DNA of 64,000 bases from Streptomyces sp. JJ36 (lineage in GTDB: Bacteria; Actinomycetota; Actinomycetes; Streptomycetales; Streptomycetaceae): assembly GCF_021696945.1 (NCBI RefSeq), contig NZ_JACYHE010000001.1, positions 1 to 64,000 on the forward strand, read 5' to 3'. A program made the position numbers and the translations under genes. The notes below the pieces were generated by a model that was not told where the DNA came from, searched no databases, and worked only from the letters and a program-made list of their open reading frames with translations. Below are positions 8,808 through 18,368 of this stretch, in pieces. Numbering within the stretch: the first letter of the stretch is position 1; the number at the start of each line of letters is the position of its first letter.

Positions 8808-8922
8808 CTCTTCCGCCCCGCTGAGCCCGGACCGGGCACCACGCGGGACCGACGCCCCGGGCACCGGATCGGCCGGCCCGTACTGACGGGGACGCCGCGA
8901 GCTGGGAATACTCCCCTCCGCT
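8796..8922 (-). ncRNA. Probable manganese riboswitch (yybP-ykoY type)
   Basis: Read on the minus strand, the terC leader has the two conserved ends of yybP-ykoY RNAs. The 5' part has GGAGGGGAGTATTCCC with the GGGGAGTA loop motif, followed by the CCCCGTCAGTACGGG hairpin. The 3' part has GGAAGAGACCTCCGGC, equivalent to the GAGACCT loop. Between them lie G+C-rich stems. This class binds Mn2+ and commonly controls TerC/Alx and Mn exporters, which is exactly the gene downstream. Ends are approximate, and no covariance model was run. Confidence 0.7.
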
Positions 8923-8928
8923 CAGGAC

Positions 8929-8957
8929 AGAGTAAAGGGAAGCCAAAGAAAGGTAAA
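8929..8957 (-). promoter_or_regulatory. Candidate housekeeping promoter of terC
   Basis: Minus-strand TTTACC (8957-8952), a 17-nt spacer and TACTCT (8934-8929). Transcription would begin near 8922, just before the riboswitch aptamer, giving a leader of about 155 nt. Confidence 0.5.
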
Positions 8958-9035
8958 GTCCCGGTCCAGGGCCGCCCGTTGACCGTCCCGGACCGCAGCG
9001 AGACCGCCGCCCGGTGCTCCGCCGCCGGGCGAGCC

Positions 9036-10946
9036 TCAGCGGCCGTACGCCCGGCGCGCCGTCTCCACCCGCCGGAGCACCTGCGGGACGACCTGACTGC
9101 CGGGCGGCACCAGCGGCGGCTCGTACGTCCAGGCGTGACCCACCCACGGGTCCGCGAGATGCTCGTCCGGGACCGGGGTGAGACGCAACAGGGAGCGCCA
9201 GAGCGGGTCGAGGACCGGGCCGTACTCCCGGGCCTCCGCGCGGTCGGCCACCATCATCAGGTGCACGCCCACCGCCGGCCCCTCGTCGGCGAGATAACGG
9301 AGCGCGGTGACGGCGCGGTCGTCGAAGCCGTGCGGGAAGTCGTGCACGAGCAGAAGCTGCTCGCCGGTGTCCAGGCCGGGCGGCAGAGCGGCCGTGGCGC
9401 CGCTGCGCACGGCCATCTGCACCAGGTCGACACGCTGGGTGAGTCGCTCCAGGACGCGGGTCACGCCCTCCGCACCGACGGCCGGCGGCTCGCTCAGCGC
9501 CCCCGTCTCCAGCAGCGGGACCAGGGAGGCGGCGGCGGAACCCGCCGGATCGACGACATGCAGGGAGAAGTCGCCGACCGGGTACACGGCGACCAGCCGG
9601 GCGGCGATCGCCACCGCGACCTCCACGGCCAGCCGGTCGAGCTCGTCCGGGGCGACGAGCGAGGACTCGACCGAGCCGCCCCGCCCGCTGTCGATCCACA
9701 GTCCGCGCTCCAGCGGCAGCCGCATCAGCATGGGGATGCGCAGGTCCGCGCACTCGGGGAGGGTGAGATCGCCGAGCCGGAGCGCCATGGGCACCTCCAT
9801 GGGGACCTCGTACGCCTGCCAGACGGGGTTGTCCCAGCGGGCGAAGGCAGGCGGCAGGGCCGGCTCCACCACGCCGGACTCGGCGCGCAGCCGCTCCAGT
9901 TCGCCGTCGAGCACGTCCTGCGCCTGCCCGAGGAGCCGGGCGTGCCGGGCCTGGGCCTCGGCACGGGCCGCCTCGGCGGCCGGGCCGACGCGGGTCCGCG
10001 GGTCGGAGAGGACCTGCTCCAGCTCCTGGTCGCGGCGGGAGTCGGCGAAGTCCGCCGCGGAGCGGTATGCGGCGACCGCCCGGGCGAGGTCCTCGAACAT
10101 GCCCCAGACCTGGTTGTACAGGCGTTCGTTCAGCGACCAGCCGGGGGCGTCGCCCGCGACGGGGGCGGGATCTGCGGAGGTGCCGGCGGGGGCGGCCGGC
10201 GCCGCGGGGGCGGCGGGGCGCGGCGCGGCGGAGTGGCGGCGCGGGTGACGGTAGTCGATCCGTCCGCCGCGGGTCGCGGGCGGCGGGACGGGCGCCGGGC
10301 CGGGGCGCGGGACGGTGTCGGCGGACGCGGAGTCGGCGGACGCGGAGGCGCCCGCGCCGGACGCGGAGGCGGGGGCGCCGGAGGTGTGCCGTGCCGGCGC
10401 GGTCTCCGCGGCCACCGCCGCGTCGACGGCCGCCGTGAGCTGCCCGGCCTCCGCGCAACCCTGGTCCGTGAAAAGCGCGACGAGCCCGTCCGCGTACCCC
10501 TGGCCGATGGCCCGGACCTTCCAGGCGCCGTTCCGGCGGTAGAGCTCCAGCGCCACCACCGCCGACTCGGGACCGAGCCCGGTGAGGGTGAAGCCGGCGA
10601 CCGGAGCGCCGTCCGGCCCGTCCACCGCCACCGAAGGCGCGGGCAGGCCGGCGAAGCTCGCCGGGCCGCCGGACGGGAGGGCGAGCAGCACATGCACCCG
10701 GTGCGCCCCCTCGGGGAGGGCGCCCAGGTCGACGGCCAGCCGGTGCTCGGCCGCCGCCCCCGGGGTGACCTCCACGCCGGGAAGGCGCGGAGCTCCCGGA
10801 TGGGCCGCCCAGCCGGGCTCCCGGAGGCGCCCCTCCGCGTCGCCCAGCGTCGCCCCCGCGATCACCGGACTCCCGGCGGACACCCGGATCTCCACGCGGG
10901 TGCCGGGCAGCGGGTGATTCTGCCCACGGACCAGCTCGGCCGTCAT
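9036..10946 (-). CDS. TerD-domain protein with long C-terminal FtsK-like region
   Basis: A 636-aa cytoplasmic protein. Residues about 1-175 form a TerD (calcium-binding stress/tellurite) domain: it begins MTAELVRGQNHPLPG, and contains FTLTGLGPESAVVALELYRRNGAWKVRAIGQGY and the FTDQG..AG ending. An Ala/Pro/Ser-rich linker (about 180-280) joins it to a region of about 350 aa that opens with a coiled-coil-like helix (residues about 290-390) and continues with FtsK/HerA-like beta-alpha units (PMLMRLPLERGLWIDSG, LLLVHDFPHGFDD, VHLMMVADR). The usual Walker A lysine is not visible, so it may be a degenerate ATPase fold acting as a scaffold. ATG 10946 is preceded by GGAGGGG. It follows terD on the same strand with 41 nt between them, so the two are probably co-transcribed. 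Confidence 0.75.
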   Translation of the reverse strand: MTAELVRGQNHPLPGTRVEIRVSAGSPVIAGATLGDAEGRLREPGWAAHPGAPRLPGVEVTPGAAAEHRLAVDLGALPEGAHRVHVLLALPSGGPASFAGLPAPSVAVDGPDGAPVAGFTLTGLGPESAVVALELYRRNGAWKVRAIGQGYADGLVALFTDQGCAEAGQLTAAVDAAVAAETAPARHTSGAPASASGAGASASADSASADTVPRPGPAPVPPPATRGGRIDYRHPRRHSAAPRPAAPAAPAAPAGTSADPAPVAGDAPGWSLNERLYNQVWGMFEDLARAVAAYRSAADFADSRRDQELEQVLSDPRTRVGPAAEAARAEAQARHARLLGQAQDVLDGELERLRAESGVVEPALPPAFARWDNPVWQAYEVPMEVPMALRLGDLTLPECADLRIPMLMRLPLERGLWIDSGRGGSVESSLVAPDELDRLAVEVAVAIAARLVAVYPVGDFSLHVVDPAGSAAASLVPLLETGALSEPPAVGAEGVTRVLERLTQRVDLVQMAVRSGATAALPPGLDTGEQLLLVHDFPHGFDDRAVTALRYLADEGPAVGVHLMMVADRAEAREYGPVLDPLWRSLLRLTPVPDEHLADPWVGHAWTYEPPLVPPGSQVVPQVLRRVETARRAYGR

Positions 10947-10987
10947 GCTCGCGTCCCCTCCACCGCGTACTCCCCGGTCGCCCCGCG

Positions 10988-11566
10988 CTACAGGTGCGGG
11001 ACGATGACCGGCATCAGGTCCTGGAAGGTGCGGCCGTTGGCCGGCTCGCCCAGGGCGGTCATCTGCCAGCCGCCGCCCTGGCGGTGCACCTTGGCCATGA
11101 TCTGCGCGGTGTACTGGCCGCCGCCGGTGAGGGTGTAGCGGGCCAGCTCCTCGCCGTTGGTCTCGTCGAGCAGCCGGCAGAAGGCGTTCTCCACCTCGCC
11201 GAAGGTCTGGCCGGTGAAGGAGTTCACCGTGAAGACGATCTGGTCGATGTGCACCGGGACCCGCTGCAGGTCGACCAGGATCGACTCGTCGTCGCCGCCC
11301 TGACCGGCACCGCCGACGAGGTTGTCGCCGGTGTGCCGCACGGAGCCGTCGTCGCTCACCAGGTGGCGGAAGAAGACCACGTCCACCGGCTGCTTGTCCG
11401 CGAAGAGCACCGCGGAGGCGTCGAGGTCGATCTCCTTGCTGCGGCGGCCGAAGAGCCCCCGCCGGGGAGCGGCCTTCCAGCCCAGCCCCATCCTGACCGC
11501 GGTCAGGGTCCCCCCGTCGGACTTCTGCAGGCTGATGCCCTGCCCCTTGGACAAGTTGACCGTCAC
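10988..11566 (-). CDS. terD: TerD family stress protein
   Basis: A 192-aa cytoplasmic protein of normal TerD length. It starts MTVNLSKGQGISLQK, the usual opening of the family, and carries the DLDASAVLFAD motif, the Gly/Asp-rich loop DNLVGGAGQGGDDESILVDL that resembles the Ca2+-binding site, IVFTVNSFTGQTFGEVENA, and the closing NGRTFQDLMP. TerD proteins bind calcium and are linked to tellurite resistance, oxidative stress and Streptomyces development. ATG at 11566 is preceded by GAGGGGAAC. It is the first gene of a likely two-gene unit with the long TerD fusion. Confidence 0.9.
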   Translation of the reverse strand: MTVNLSKGQGISLQKSDGGTLTAVRMGLGWKAAPRRGLFGRRSKEIDLDASAVLFADKQPVDVVFFRHLVSDDGSVRHTGDNLVGGAGQGGDDESILVDLQRVPVHIDQIVFTVNSFTGQTFGEVENAFCRLLDETNGEELARYTLTGGGQYTAQIMAKVHRQGGGWQMTALGEPANGRTFQDLMPVIVPHL

Positions 11567-11706
11567 CGCGTGTTCCCCTCTCGACGTCGCAGGGCCGCGG
11601 GCGTCCGCCCGTACGGCCTGACCGCACCCTATGCAGTGCGGCGGTCACCAGGGCCGGGCGGCCCGGCCTTTGTGTCGTTCTTGCAACACTCCGCCCCGGC
11701 CGGGCG

Positions 11707-13857
<2,151 letters not shown>

Positions 13858-13927
13858 GCAATCCACCGTACGACCCGCCGCCGACAACGGCGGGCGGGAG
13901 CAGTGCTGCGGGAGAGACTCGCACCCC

Positions 13928-13938
13928 GTTCACCCGCA
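13928..13938 (+). promoter_or_regulatory. Candidate PHO-box unit upstream of GDPD
   Basis: GTTCACCCGCA is a near-perfect 11-nt PhoP direct-repeat unit. The preceding 11 nt (ACTCGCACCCC) is only a weak second unit. It lies 84 nt before the GDPD start. The secreted GDPD genes of S. coelicolor are known members of the PhoP regulon, which supports the call; with one strong unit it remains tentative. Confidence 0.4.
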
Positions 13939-14021
13939 GGAAAGGCCGGCTCCGCTTGCATGTACACACCAACGGGGACCATCTTCGCCGTCCGTGCACG
14001 CCACGACGCGAGGAGTCCCCG

Positions 14022-14939
14022 ATGCCGATGCGCCCGATCGCCGCGACCGCCGGTGCACTGCTGGGTGCCACCACGCTCTTCCTGCTCCCCTTCTCCTCCC
14101 CCGCCGCCGCACAGCACGCCGCCGCACAGCACTCCGCGCCGCAGCCCGGCGCGGACGACCGCGACGCCCCGCGCGTCGTCGCCCACCGGGGCGCCTCCGG
14201 CTACGCCCCGGAGAACACCCTCGCCGCCGTCGACAAGGCCGACGAGCTGGGCATCCGCTGGGTGGAGAACGACGTGCAGCGCACCCGGGACGGCGAGCTG
14301 GTCGTCCTGCACGACACCACCCTGGAGCGCACCACGAACGCCGAGGAGGTCTTCCCCGGCCGGGCGCCCTGGCGGGTGGCCGACTTCACGGCGGCGGAGA
14401 TCGCCCGGCTGGACGCGGGCTCCTGGTTCGGCCCGGAGTACGCCGGTGAGCGGGTCCCGACCCTGGAGCAGTTCCTCGGCCGCGTCGGGCAGAACCACCA
14501 GAAGCTGCTGCTGGAGCTCAAGCGCCCCGACCTCTATCCGGGGGTGGAGGCGCAGACGCTCAAGGAGCTGGCGAACGAGGGCTGGCTGCGCCGGCACCAC
14601 CCGGCGGACCGGCTGGTGATCCAGAGCTTCGACGCCGACGCGGTGCGTACCGTCCACGCGCTGGCACCGGCGGTGAAGACCGGCTTCCTCGGCTCCCCGG
14701 CCGTGGCCGAGCTGCCCGGCTACGCCGCCTTCGCCGACCAGATCAACCCCCGGTGGACGACCGTCTCGGAGGAGTACGTGGACGCCGTGCACGCGCTGAA
14801 GGGCCCGCACGGCAAGCCGCTGGAGGTCTTCACCTGGACCGTGGACGACGGCGCGGCCGCGACGGCACTGGCCGGCGCGGACGTCGACGGGATCATCAGC
14901 AACCGCCCGGACGTGGTGCGGGACGCCCTGGAGCGCTGA
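14022..14939 (+). CDS. glpQ: Secreted glycerophosphodiester phosphodiesterase
   Basis: A 305-aa exported enzyme that hydrolyses glycerophosphodiesters to glycerol-3-phosphate and an alcohol, allowing phosphate scavenging from phospholipid head groups or teichoic acids. A signal peptide covers about residues 1-32 (hydrophobic ATAGALLGATTLFLLPF, then SSPAAAQH). The catalytic domain starts with VVAHRGASGYAPENT (H55, R56 and the PEN glutamate), then WVENDVQRTRDGELVVLHD, LLLELKRP, VIQSFDADAVR and the closing VFTWTVDDG..DGIISNRPD. Length and motifs are normal. ATG 14022 has GAGGAG 7-12 nt upstream. It is next to uvrB but divergent from it. Confidence 0.92.
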   Translation: MPMRPIAATAGALLGATTLFLLPFSSPAAAQHAAAQHSAPQPGADDRDAPRVVAHRGASGYAPENTLAAVDKADELGIRWVENDVQRTRDGELVVLHDTTLERTTNAEEVFPGRAPWRVADFTAAEIARLDAGSWFGPEYAGERVPTLEQFLGRVGQNHQKLLLELKRPDLYPGVEAQTLKELANEGWLRRHHPADRLVIQSFDADAVRTVHALAPAVKTGFLGSPAVAELPGYAAFADQINPRWTTVSEEYVDAVHALKGPHGKPLEVFTWTVDDGAAATALAGADVDGIISNRPDVVRDALER

Positions 14940-15093
14940 ACCGCGTGGCGCGGGAGTGCGGAGGTCCGGCGACGCGGGCGGTACGGTGCCGGCCGTACGG
15001 GCAGGGCCACCGGGTCCTGCGGCCGCCTGGCCGCGGGACCGCGGAGCCGTCCGCCGGCGCCGCTCGGGCGGCCGGGCTGTCGGTGCCGCGCCG

Positions 15094-15099
15094 TAGGCT
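15094..15099 (+). promoter_or_regulatory. -10 element for a probably leaderless ogt mRNA
   Basis: TAGGCT fits TANNNT and ends exactly 6 nt before the GTG start; no Shine-Dalgarno sequence is visible. No convincing -35 box was found. Confidence 0.4.
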
Positions 15100-15105
15100 G
15101 GGTCC

Positions 15106-15672
15106 GTGCCGGAGACCTCTGCCGGCGTCTGGGCCTGGACGGTCCACGACGCCCCCATCGGACCGCTGCTGCTGGCGGCGAGCGGCGACGGCCTGCTGAC
15201 GGTCGTCTTCCACGCGGACCCGCCGGCCCGCGAGCGCATCCTGACGCGTCTGCGGGCCCGGCTGGGCGCCGGGCCCGCAGCGGGGTCCGAGGTGGGAGCC
15301 GAGGCTCCGCGGCGGCATCTGGAGGCCGCCTGCCGGGAGCTGGACGCGTATTTCGCGGGGCGGCTGCGTGACTTCCGGGTCCCGCTGGACTGGTCGCTGA
15401 CCGACGGCTTCCCGCGGCGGGTGCTGCGGGAGCTGGCCGCCGGGGTGCCCTACGGCACCACCGCGGGGTACCAGGACCTCGCCGACCGGGTCGGAGAGCC
15501 CGGTGCGGCCCGTGCCGTGGGCCTCGCCATGGGAGCGAACCCCCTGCCGGTCGTGGTGCCGTGCCACCGCGTGGTGGAGAGCGGCGGCGGACTCGGCGGT
15601 TTCGGCGGCGGCCGGGAGACCAAACGCGCCTTGCTCGCCCTGGAGGGGGTGCTGCCGGAGCCGCTCTTCTAG
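15106..15672 (+). CDS. ogt: Methylated-DNA-protein cysteine S-methyltransferase
   Basis: A 188-aa suicide repair enzyme that moves methyl groups from O6-methylguanine to its own cysteine. The N-terminal ribonuclease-like half (about residues 1-95) is followed by the DNA-binding and active-site half: FPRRVLRELAAGVPYGTTAGYQDLADRVG helix-turn-helix, RAVGLAMGANPLP, and the catalytic PCHRV with C153, then GFGGGRETKRALLALEG. All residues expected are present. GTG 15106 sits 6 nt after a TANNNT element with no Shine-Dalgarno, so the mRNA may be leaderless. It converges on the EamA transporter gene. Confidence 0.93.
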   Translation: MPETSAGVWAWTVHDAPIGPLLLAASGDGLLTVVFHADPPARERILTRLRARLGAGPAAGSEVGAEAPRRHLEAACRELDAYFAGRLRDFRVPLDWSLTDGFPRRVLRELAAGVPYGTTAGYQDLADRVGEPGAARAVGLAMGANPLPVVVPCHRVVESGGGLGGFGGGRETKRALLALEGVLPEPLF

Positions 15673-15771
15673 GCGCGTTCCGCTCCGGTCACCGGCGGAG
15701 CCGCAGGCGCCCCGCACGGCGCCCCGGCGCACCGCTGGGATGCGGGGGCACATGCCGCCCGCGGCCGGTGC

Positions 15772-16764
15772 TCAGGGCAGGTGCGTGCCCACGGCGGCCG
15801 GTTCCGTGGCGGGCTCCGTGGTCTCCGGCCGGGCCCGGAGCGGCCTCCGGACCGGCAGGGTGAGCACGACGAGGCAGCCGACGACCAGGCCGATGCCGCC
15901 CCAGCCCGTCCCGGGCAGCCGTTCGCCGACCACCAGCACGGCCAGCAGGGCGGCGACGGCGGGCTCCAGCAGCGACAGGGTGGTGGCGGTGCTCGCGGGC
16001 ACGTGCGCCAGGCCCCAGCCGAAGAGGAGGTAGCCGAGGAACATGGGCACCAGCGCCAAGTACGCGCCGACGGCAGCGTTCGGCCACGAATCGAGCAGCG
16101 GGGCGCCGGTGGCCGGCAACACCGGCACGAGCAGCACGCCACCCAGCCCGAAGACGCTTCCCATCGCCGCGCCGCCGGAGACACCACGGCTGATCAGCCG
16201 GTGCGCCGCCCAGGAGTACAGGGCGTAGGTGAGCCCCGCCACCAGGCCCAGCCCGATACCCAGCGCGGTCGCCCGCCCGGAACCGGCCCCGGGCGCGGAG
16301 TGCCCCGCAGCCGCTTCGGCGCCGCACAGCAGCACCGTCCCGGACAGCCCGAGGGCGGCACCGAGCATCCAGCGGCGCGTCAGGCGACGCCCGTCCACGA
16401 CCCGCTCGACCAGGGCCGAGGCCAGCGGTGCCGAACCGACCGACACCACCGTCCCGGCGGCGACCCCGGCCAGGTGCATGGAGCTGTAGAACGCCAGGGG
16501 GTAGACCGCCACCGCCGCCGCGCCGGCCAGTACCGCACCGCGCTGCCTCCGCAGCCCGCTCGCCTCCCGGGCGATGCGGGGAGCCGAGACCAGCGCGCGC
16601 AGCAGCCCGCCCAGGCCCATGGCGGCGGCCCCGATCGCCAGAGGGCCCACCGCCGGGGCGAAGGTCGCCGCGGTGCCCGTGGTGCCCCACAGCACCGACG
16701 CCGCGAGCACGCACAGCGATCCCGCGCCCATCGGCCCGGCCGCATGTCCGGCGGGCCGCGTCAC
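15772..16764 (-). CDS. EamA/DMT family drug-metabolite exporter
   Basis: A 330-aa membrane protein with about ten hydrophobic segments arranged as two EamA halves: the first from VLAASVLWGTTGTAATF to GLSGTVLLCGAEA, the second from TALGIGLGLVAGLTYALYSWAAH to GGIGLVVGCLVVLTL. This is the usual size for RhaT/EamA exporters of small metabolites. The GTG start (16764-16762) overlaps the TGA stop of the TetR gene (GTGA), so the two proteins are translationally coupled and the exporter is most likely the target of that repressor. The substrate cannot be read from sequence. Confidence 0.85.
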   Translation of the reverse strand: MTRPAGHAAGPMGAGSLCVLAASVLWGTTGTAATFAPAVGPLAIGAAAMGLGGLLRALVSAPRIAREASGLRRQRGAVLAGAAAVAVYPLAFYSSMHLAGVAAGTVVSVGSAPLASALVERVVDGRRLTRRWMLGAALGLSGTVLLCGAEAAAGHSAPGAGSGRATALGIGLGLVAGLTYALYSWAAHRLISRGVSGGAAMGSVFGLGGVLLVPVLPATGAPLLDSWPNAAVGAYLALVPMFLGYLLFGWGLAHVPASTATTLSLLEPAVAALLAVLVVGERLPGTGWGGIGLVVGCLVVLTLPVRRPLRARPETTEPATEPAAVGTHLP

Positions 16765-17363
16765 AACCGGCCCAGCAGGTCCGCCGCCATCGCCCGGGCG
16801 TGCTCCAGGCGCGTCCCGGCGCCCTCGAGACCGGCCCGCGCCATGGCACCTTCCAGCAGGAACGCCAGGTGCTCGGCCACCGCGCGCGCCTCCTCGGGCC
16901 GTCCGGGCAGCACCTCCCCGACGTGCCCGGCGAGCAGCGACTCGACCTCCTCCTTGTGCCGGCGCACCACCGCCCGTCCTTCGTCTCCGGCGGGCAGCTC
17001 GGCCGCTGCGTTGAGCAGGCCGCAGCCCCGGAAGCCGCGCTCGTAGGCGAAGGCCGCGTGGTCGGCGTAAGCGTCGAAGACGGCGAGCACGCCGTCCCGC
17101 CCGCCCGTGGCCGCTGCCAGCCGCCGCCGGTACAGCCCTCGCCACTCCTCGTGCCGCGCCTCGAGGTAGGCCCGTACGAGATCCGCCTTCGAGGTGAAGT
17201 TGTTGTACAGGCTCATCTTCGCCACGCCGGCCTCGGCGGTGATCGTGTCGATCCCCGTCGCCGTCACGCCGTCGGCGTAGAAGCGGCGTGCCGCGGCCGC
17301 CAGCAGCCGCTCGCGGGCCGGTGGCCGCTTCCCGGCCTGCCTTCCTGTACCGGTGTCACTCAT
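16761..17363 (-). CDS. TetR family repressor of the EamA exporter
   Basis: A 200-aa DNA-binding repressor. The N-terminal helix-turn-helix covers about residues 15-62: ERLLAAAARRFYADGVTATGIDTI, then GVAKMSLYNNFTSKADLVRAYLE, typical of AcrR-type proteins. The C-terminal ligand domain keeps AFAYERGFRGCGLLNAAAELP and the C-terminal HLAFLLEGAMARAGLEG helix. ATG 17363 is chosen because it opens MSDTGTGRQAGKRPPARERLL; the earlier in-frame start lies inside the operator. A 9-bp inverted repeat ends 14 nt upstream of the start and is its probable autoregulatory site. The next gene (EamA) overlaps by 4 nt. Confidence 0.9.
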   Translation of the reverse strand: MSDTGTGRQAGKRPPARERLLAAAARRFYADGVTATGIDTITAEAGVAKMSLYNNFTSKADLVRAYLEARHEEWRGLYRRRLAAATGGRDGVLAVFDAYADHAAFAYERGFRGCGLLNAAAELPAGDEGRAVVRRHKEEVESLLAGHVGEVLPGRPEEARAVAEHLAFLLEGAMARAGLEGAGTRLEHARAMAADLLGRL

Positions 17364-17376
17364 CGGGCCTCCCGGT

Positions 17377-17400
17377 GTTAGGTAGGTCAGTCTACCTAAC
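17377..17400 (-). promoter_or_regulatory. TetR-type operator
   Basis: Perfect inverted repeat GTTAGGTAG (17377-17385) and CTACCTAAC (17392-17400) with a 6-nt centre, 13 nt upstream of the tetR ATG. The size, symmetry and position match autoregulatory operators of AcrR-like TetR proteins. A bound repressor would block transcription of tetR and the coupled exporter. Confidence 0.75.
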
Positions 17401-17418
17401 ACGTCCCGGGCCCGCGCA

Positions 17419-17450
17419 GACGCCCGCGCTCCGGAGGGAGCGCGGGCGTC
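17419..17450 (-). terminator. Hairpin terminator of the M23 peptidase gene
   Basis: Perfect 14-bp stem GACGCCCGCGCTCC / GGAGCGCGGGCGTC with a 4-nt GGAG loop, about 75 nt after the stop of the peptidase gene and before the tetR promoter. It lacks a T-tract. Confidence 0.75.
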
Positions 17451-17525
17451 CCCGTGCGGGCAGCCCGACGGACGTCGCGGCGCCGCGCGGCACAGGGCCG
17501 TCCGGCGCCGGGCGGGTGACGTCCG

Positions 17526-18368
17526 TCAGAGGTTGGCGCCGTGGGCGCGCAGGTAGGGCATGGGGTCAAAGCCCGAGCCGTAGACCGGCGTGGTCCGCAG
17601 CTCGAAGTGGAGGTGCGGGCCGGAGGTGTTACCGGTGTTCCCGGACATCCCGATCTTCGAGCCGGTGTTCACGTGCTGGCCGGGGCTCACATTGATCTTC
17701 GACAGGTGGGCGTACTGGCTGTACTTCCCGTTCGGGTGCTCGACGACGATCCGGTTGCCGTAGGCGCCGCCCCAGCCGGTGGTGACCACGGTGCCCTTGT
17801 GCACGGCCTTGACCGGGGTGCCCGTGGGCACGGCGAAGTCCTGGCCGGAGTGGCTGGCGGACCAGCGGGCACCGCTGTCCGCGAAGGACGCGGTCAGGGT
17901 GAAGGGCTCGGACACCGGCGAGATCCAGTCGCGCTTGGCGTTCCGGCTGGCCTTCTTCTTCGCGTCGGCCTTGCGGGCCTTCGCCGCCTTCTTCTCGGCG
18001 GCCTTCTTCTTCGCCGCCTTCTTCTTCGCCGCCTTCTTCTCGGCCGCCTTCTTCTCGGCGTCCTTCTCGGCCTCCGCCTTCTTCCCGGCGTCGCCCTTCT
18101 TCCCGGCGTCCTTGCCGTCCTCGGAGCCCTTGGAACCCTCGGACTTCGCGCCGTCCCCGGCCTTGCCGGCCTTCGCCTCGTGCGGGGCGGCGGCCTGCGC
18201 GGCCTTCGCCGAGCCGCCGGACGCCTCCGAGGCGTCCTGCGGTACGCCCGCGATCGCCGCACCAGCGCCCACCGCCAGCGATGCGCACAGGCCCGCCGAG
18301 ACCACGGCGGTGCGGGTACGGGTACGGAAGCGGTGACGTATGGCGGAAATCGAGATGCGATTCGGCAT
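17526..18368 (-). CDS. Secreted M23 family peptidoglycan peptidase
   Basis: A 280-aa exported LytM-type zinc endopeptidase acting on peptidoglycan cross-bridges. The signal peptide (about residues 1-40) starts with a basic Arg-rich stretch and ends near GAGAAIAGVP. A Ser/Gly/Lys linker then gives way to a highly charged Lys/Ala/Glu helix (about 90-150) made of repeated KKAAEKKA units, likely a rigid stalk or an anionic wall-polymer binder. The M23 domain (about 155-275) has the zinc ligands in SHSGQDFA (His and Asp) and SGPHLHFEL (HxH), plus the GNRIVVEHPNGKYSQYAHLS core. ATG 18368 is preceded by GGAGG at good spacing. I looked for the c-di-AMP riboswitch that often precedes such genes and do not see it. 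Confidence 0.88.
   Translation of the reverse strand: MPNRISISAIRHRFRTRTRTAVVSAGLCASLAVGAGAAIAGVPQDASEASGGSAKAAQAAAPHEAKAGKAGDGAKSEGSKGSEDGKDAGKKGDAGKKAEAEKDAEKKAAEKKAAKKKAAKKKAAEKKAAKARKADAKKKASRNAKRDWISPVSEPFTLTASFADSGARWSASHSGQDFAVPTGTPVKAVHKGTVVTTGWGGAYGNRIVVEHPNGKYSQYAHLSKINVSPGQHVNTGSKIGMSGNTGNTSGPHLHFELRTTPVYGSGFDPMPYLRAHGANL

Noticed and set aside
13858..13955. LexA (SOS) box in front of uvrB
   Set aside because: I looked for GAACN4GTTC-type sites on both strands and see only a single GTTC half; the hairpin there (CCGCCG/CGGCGG) is not a LexA site.
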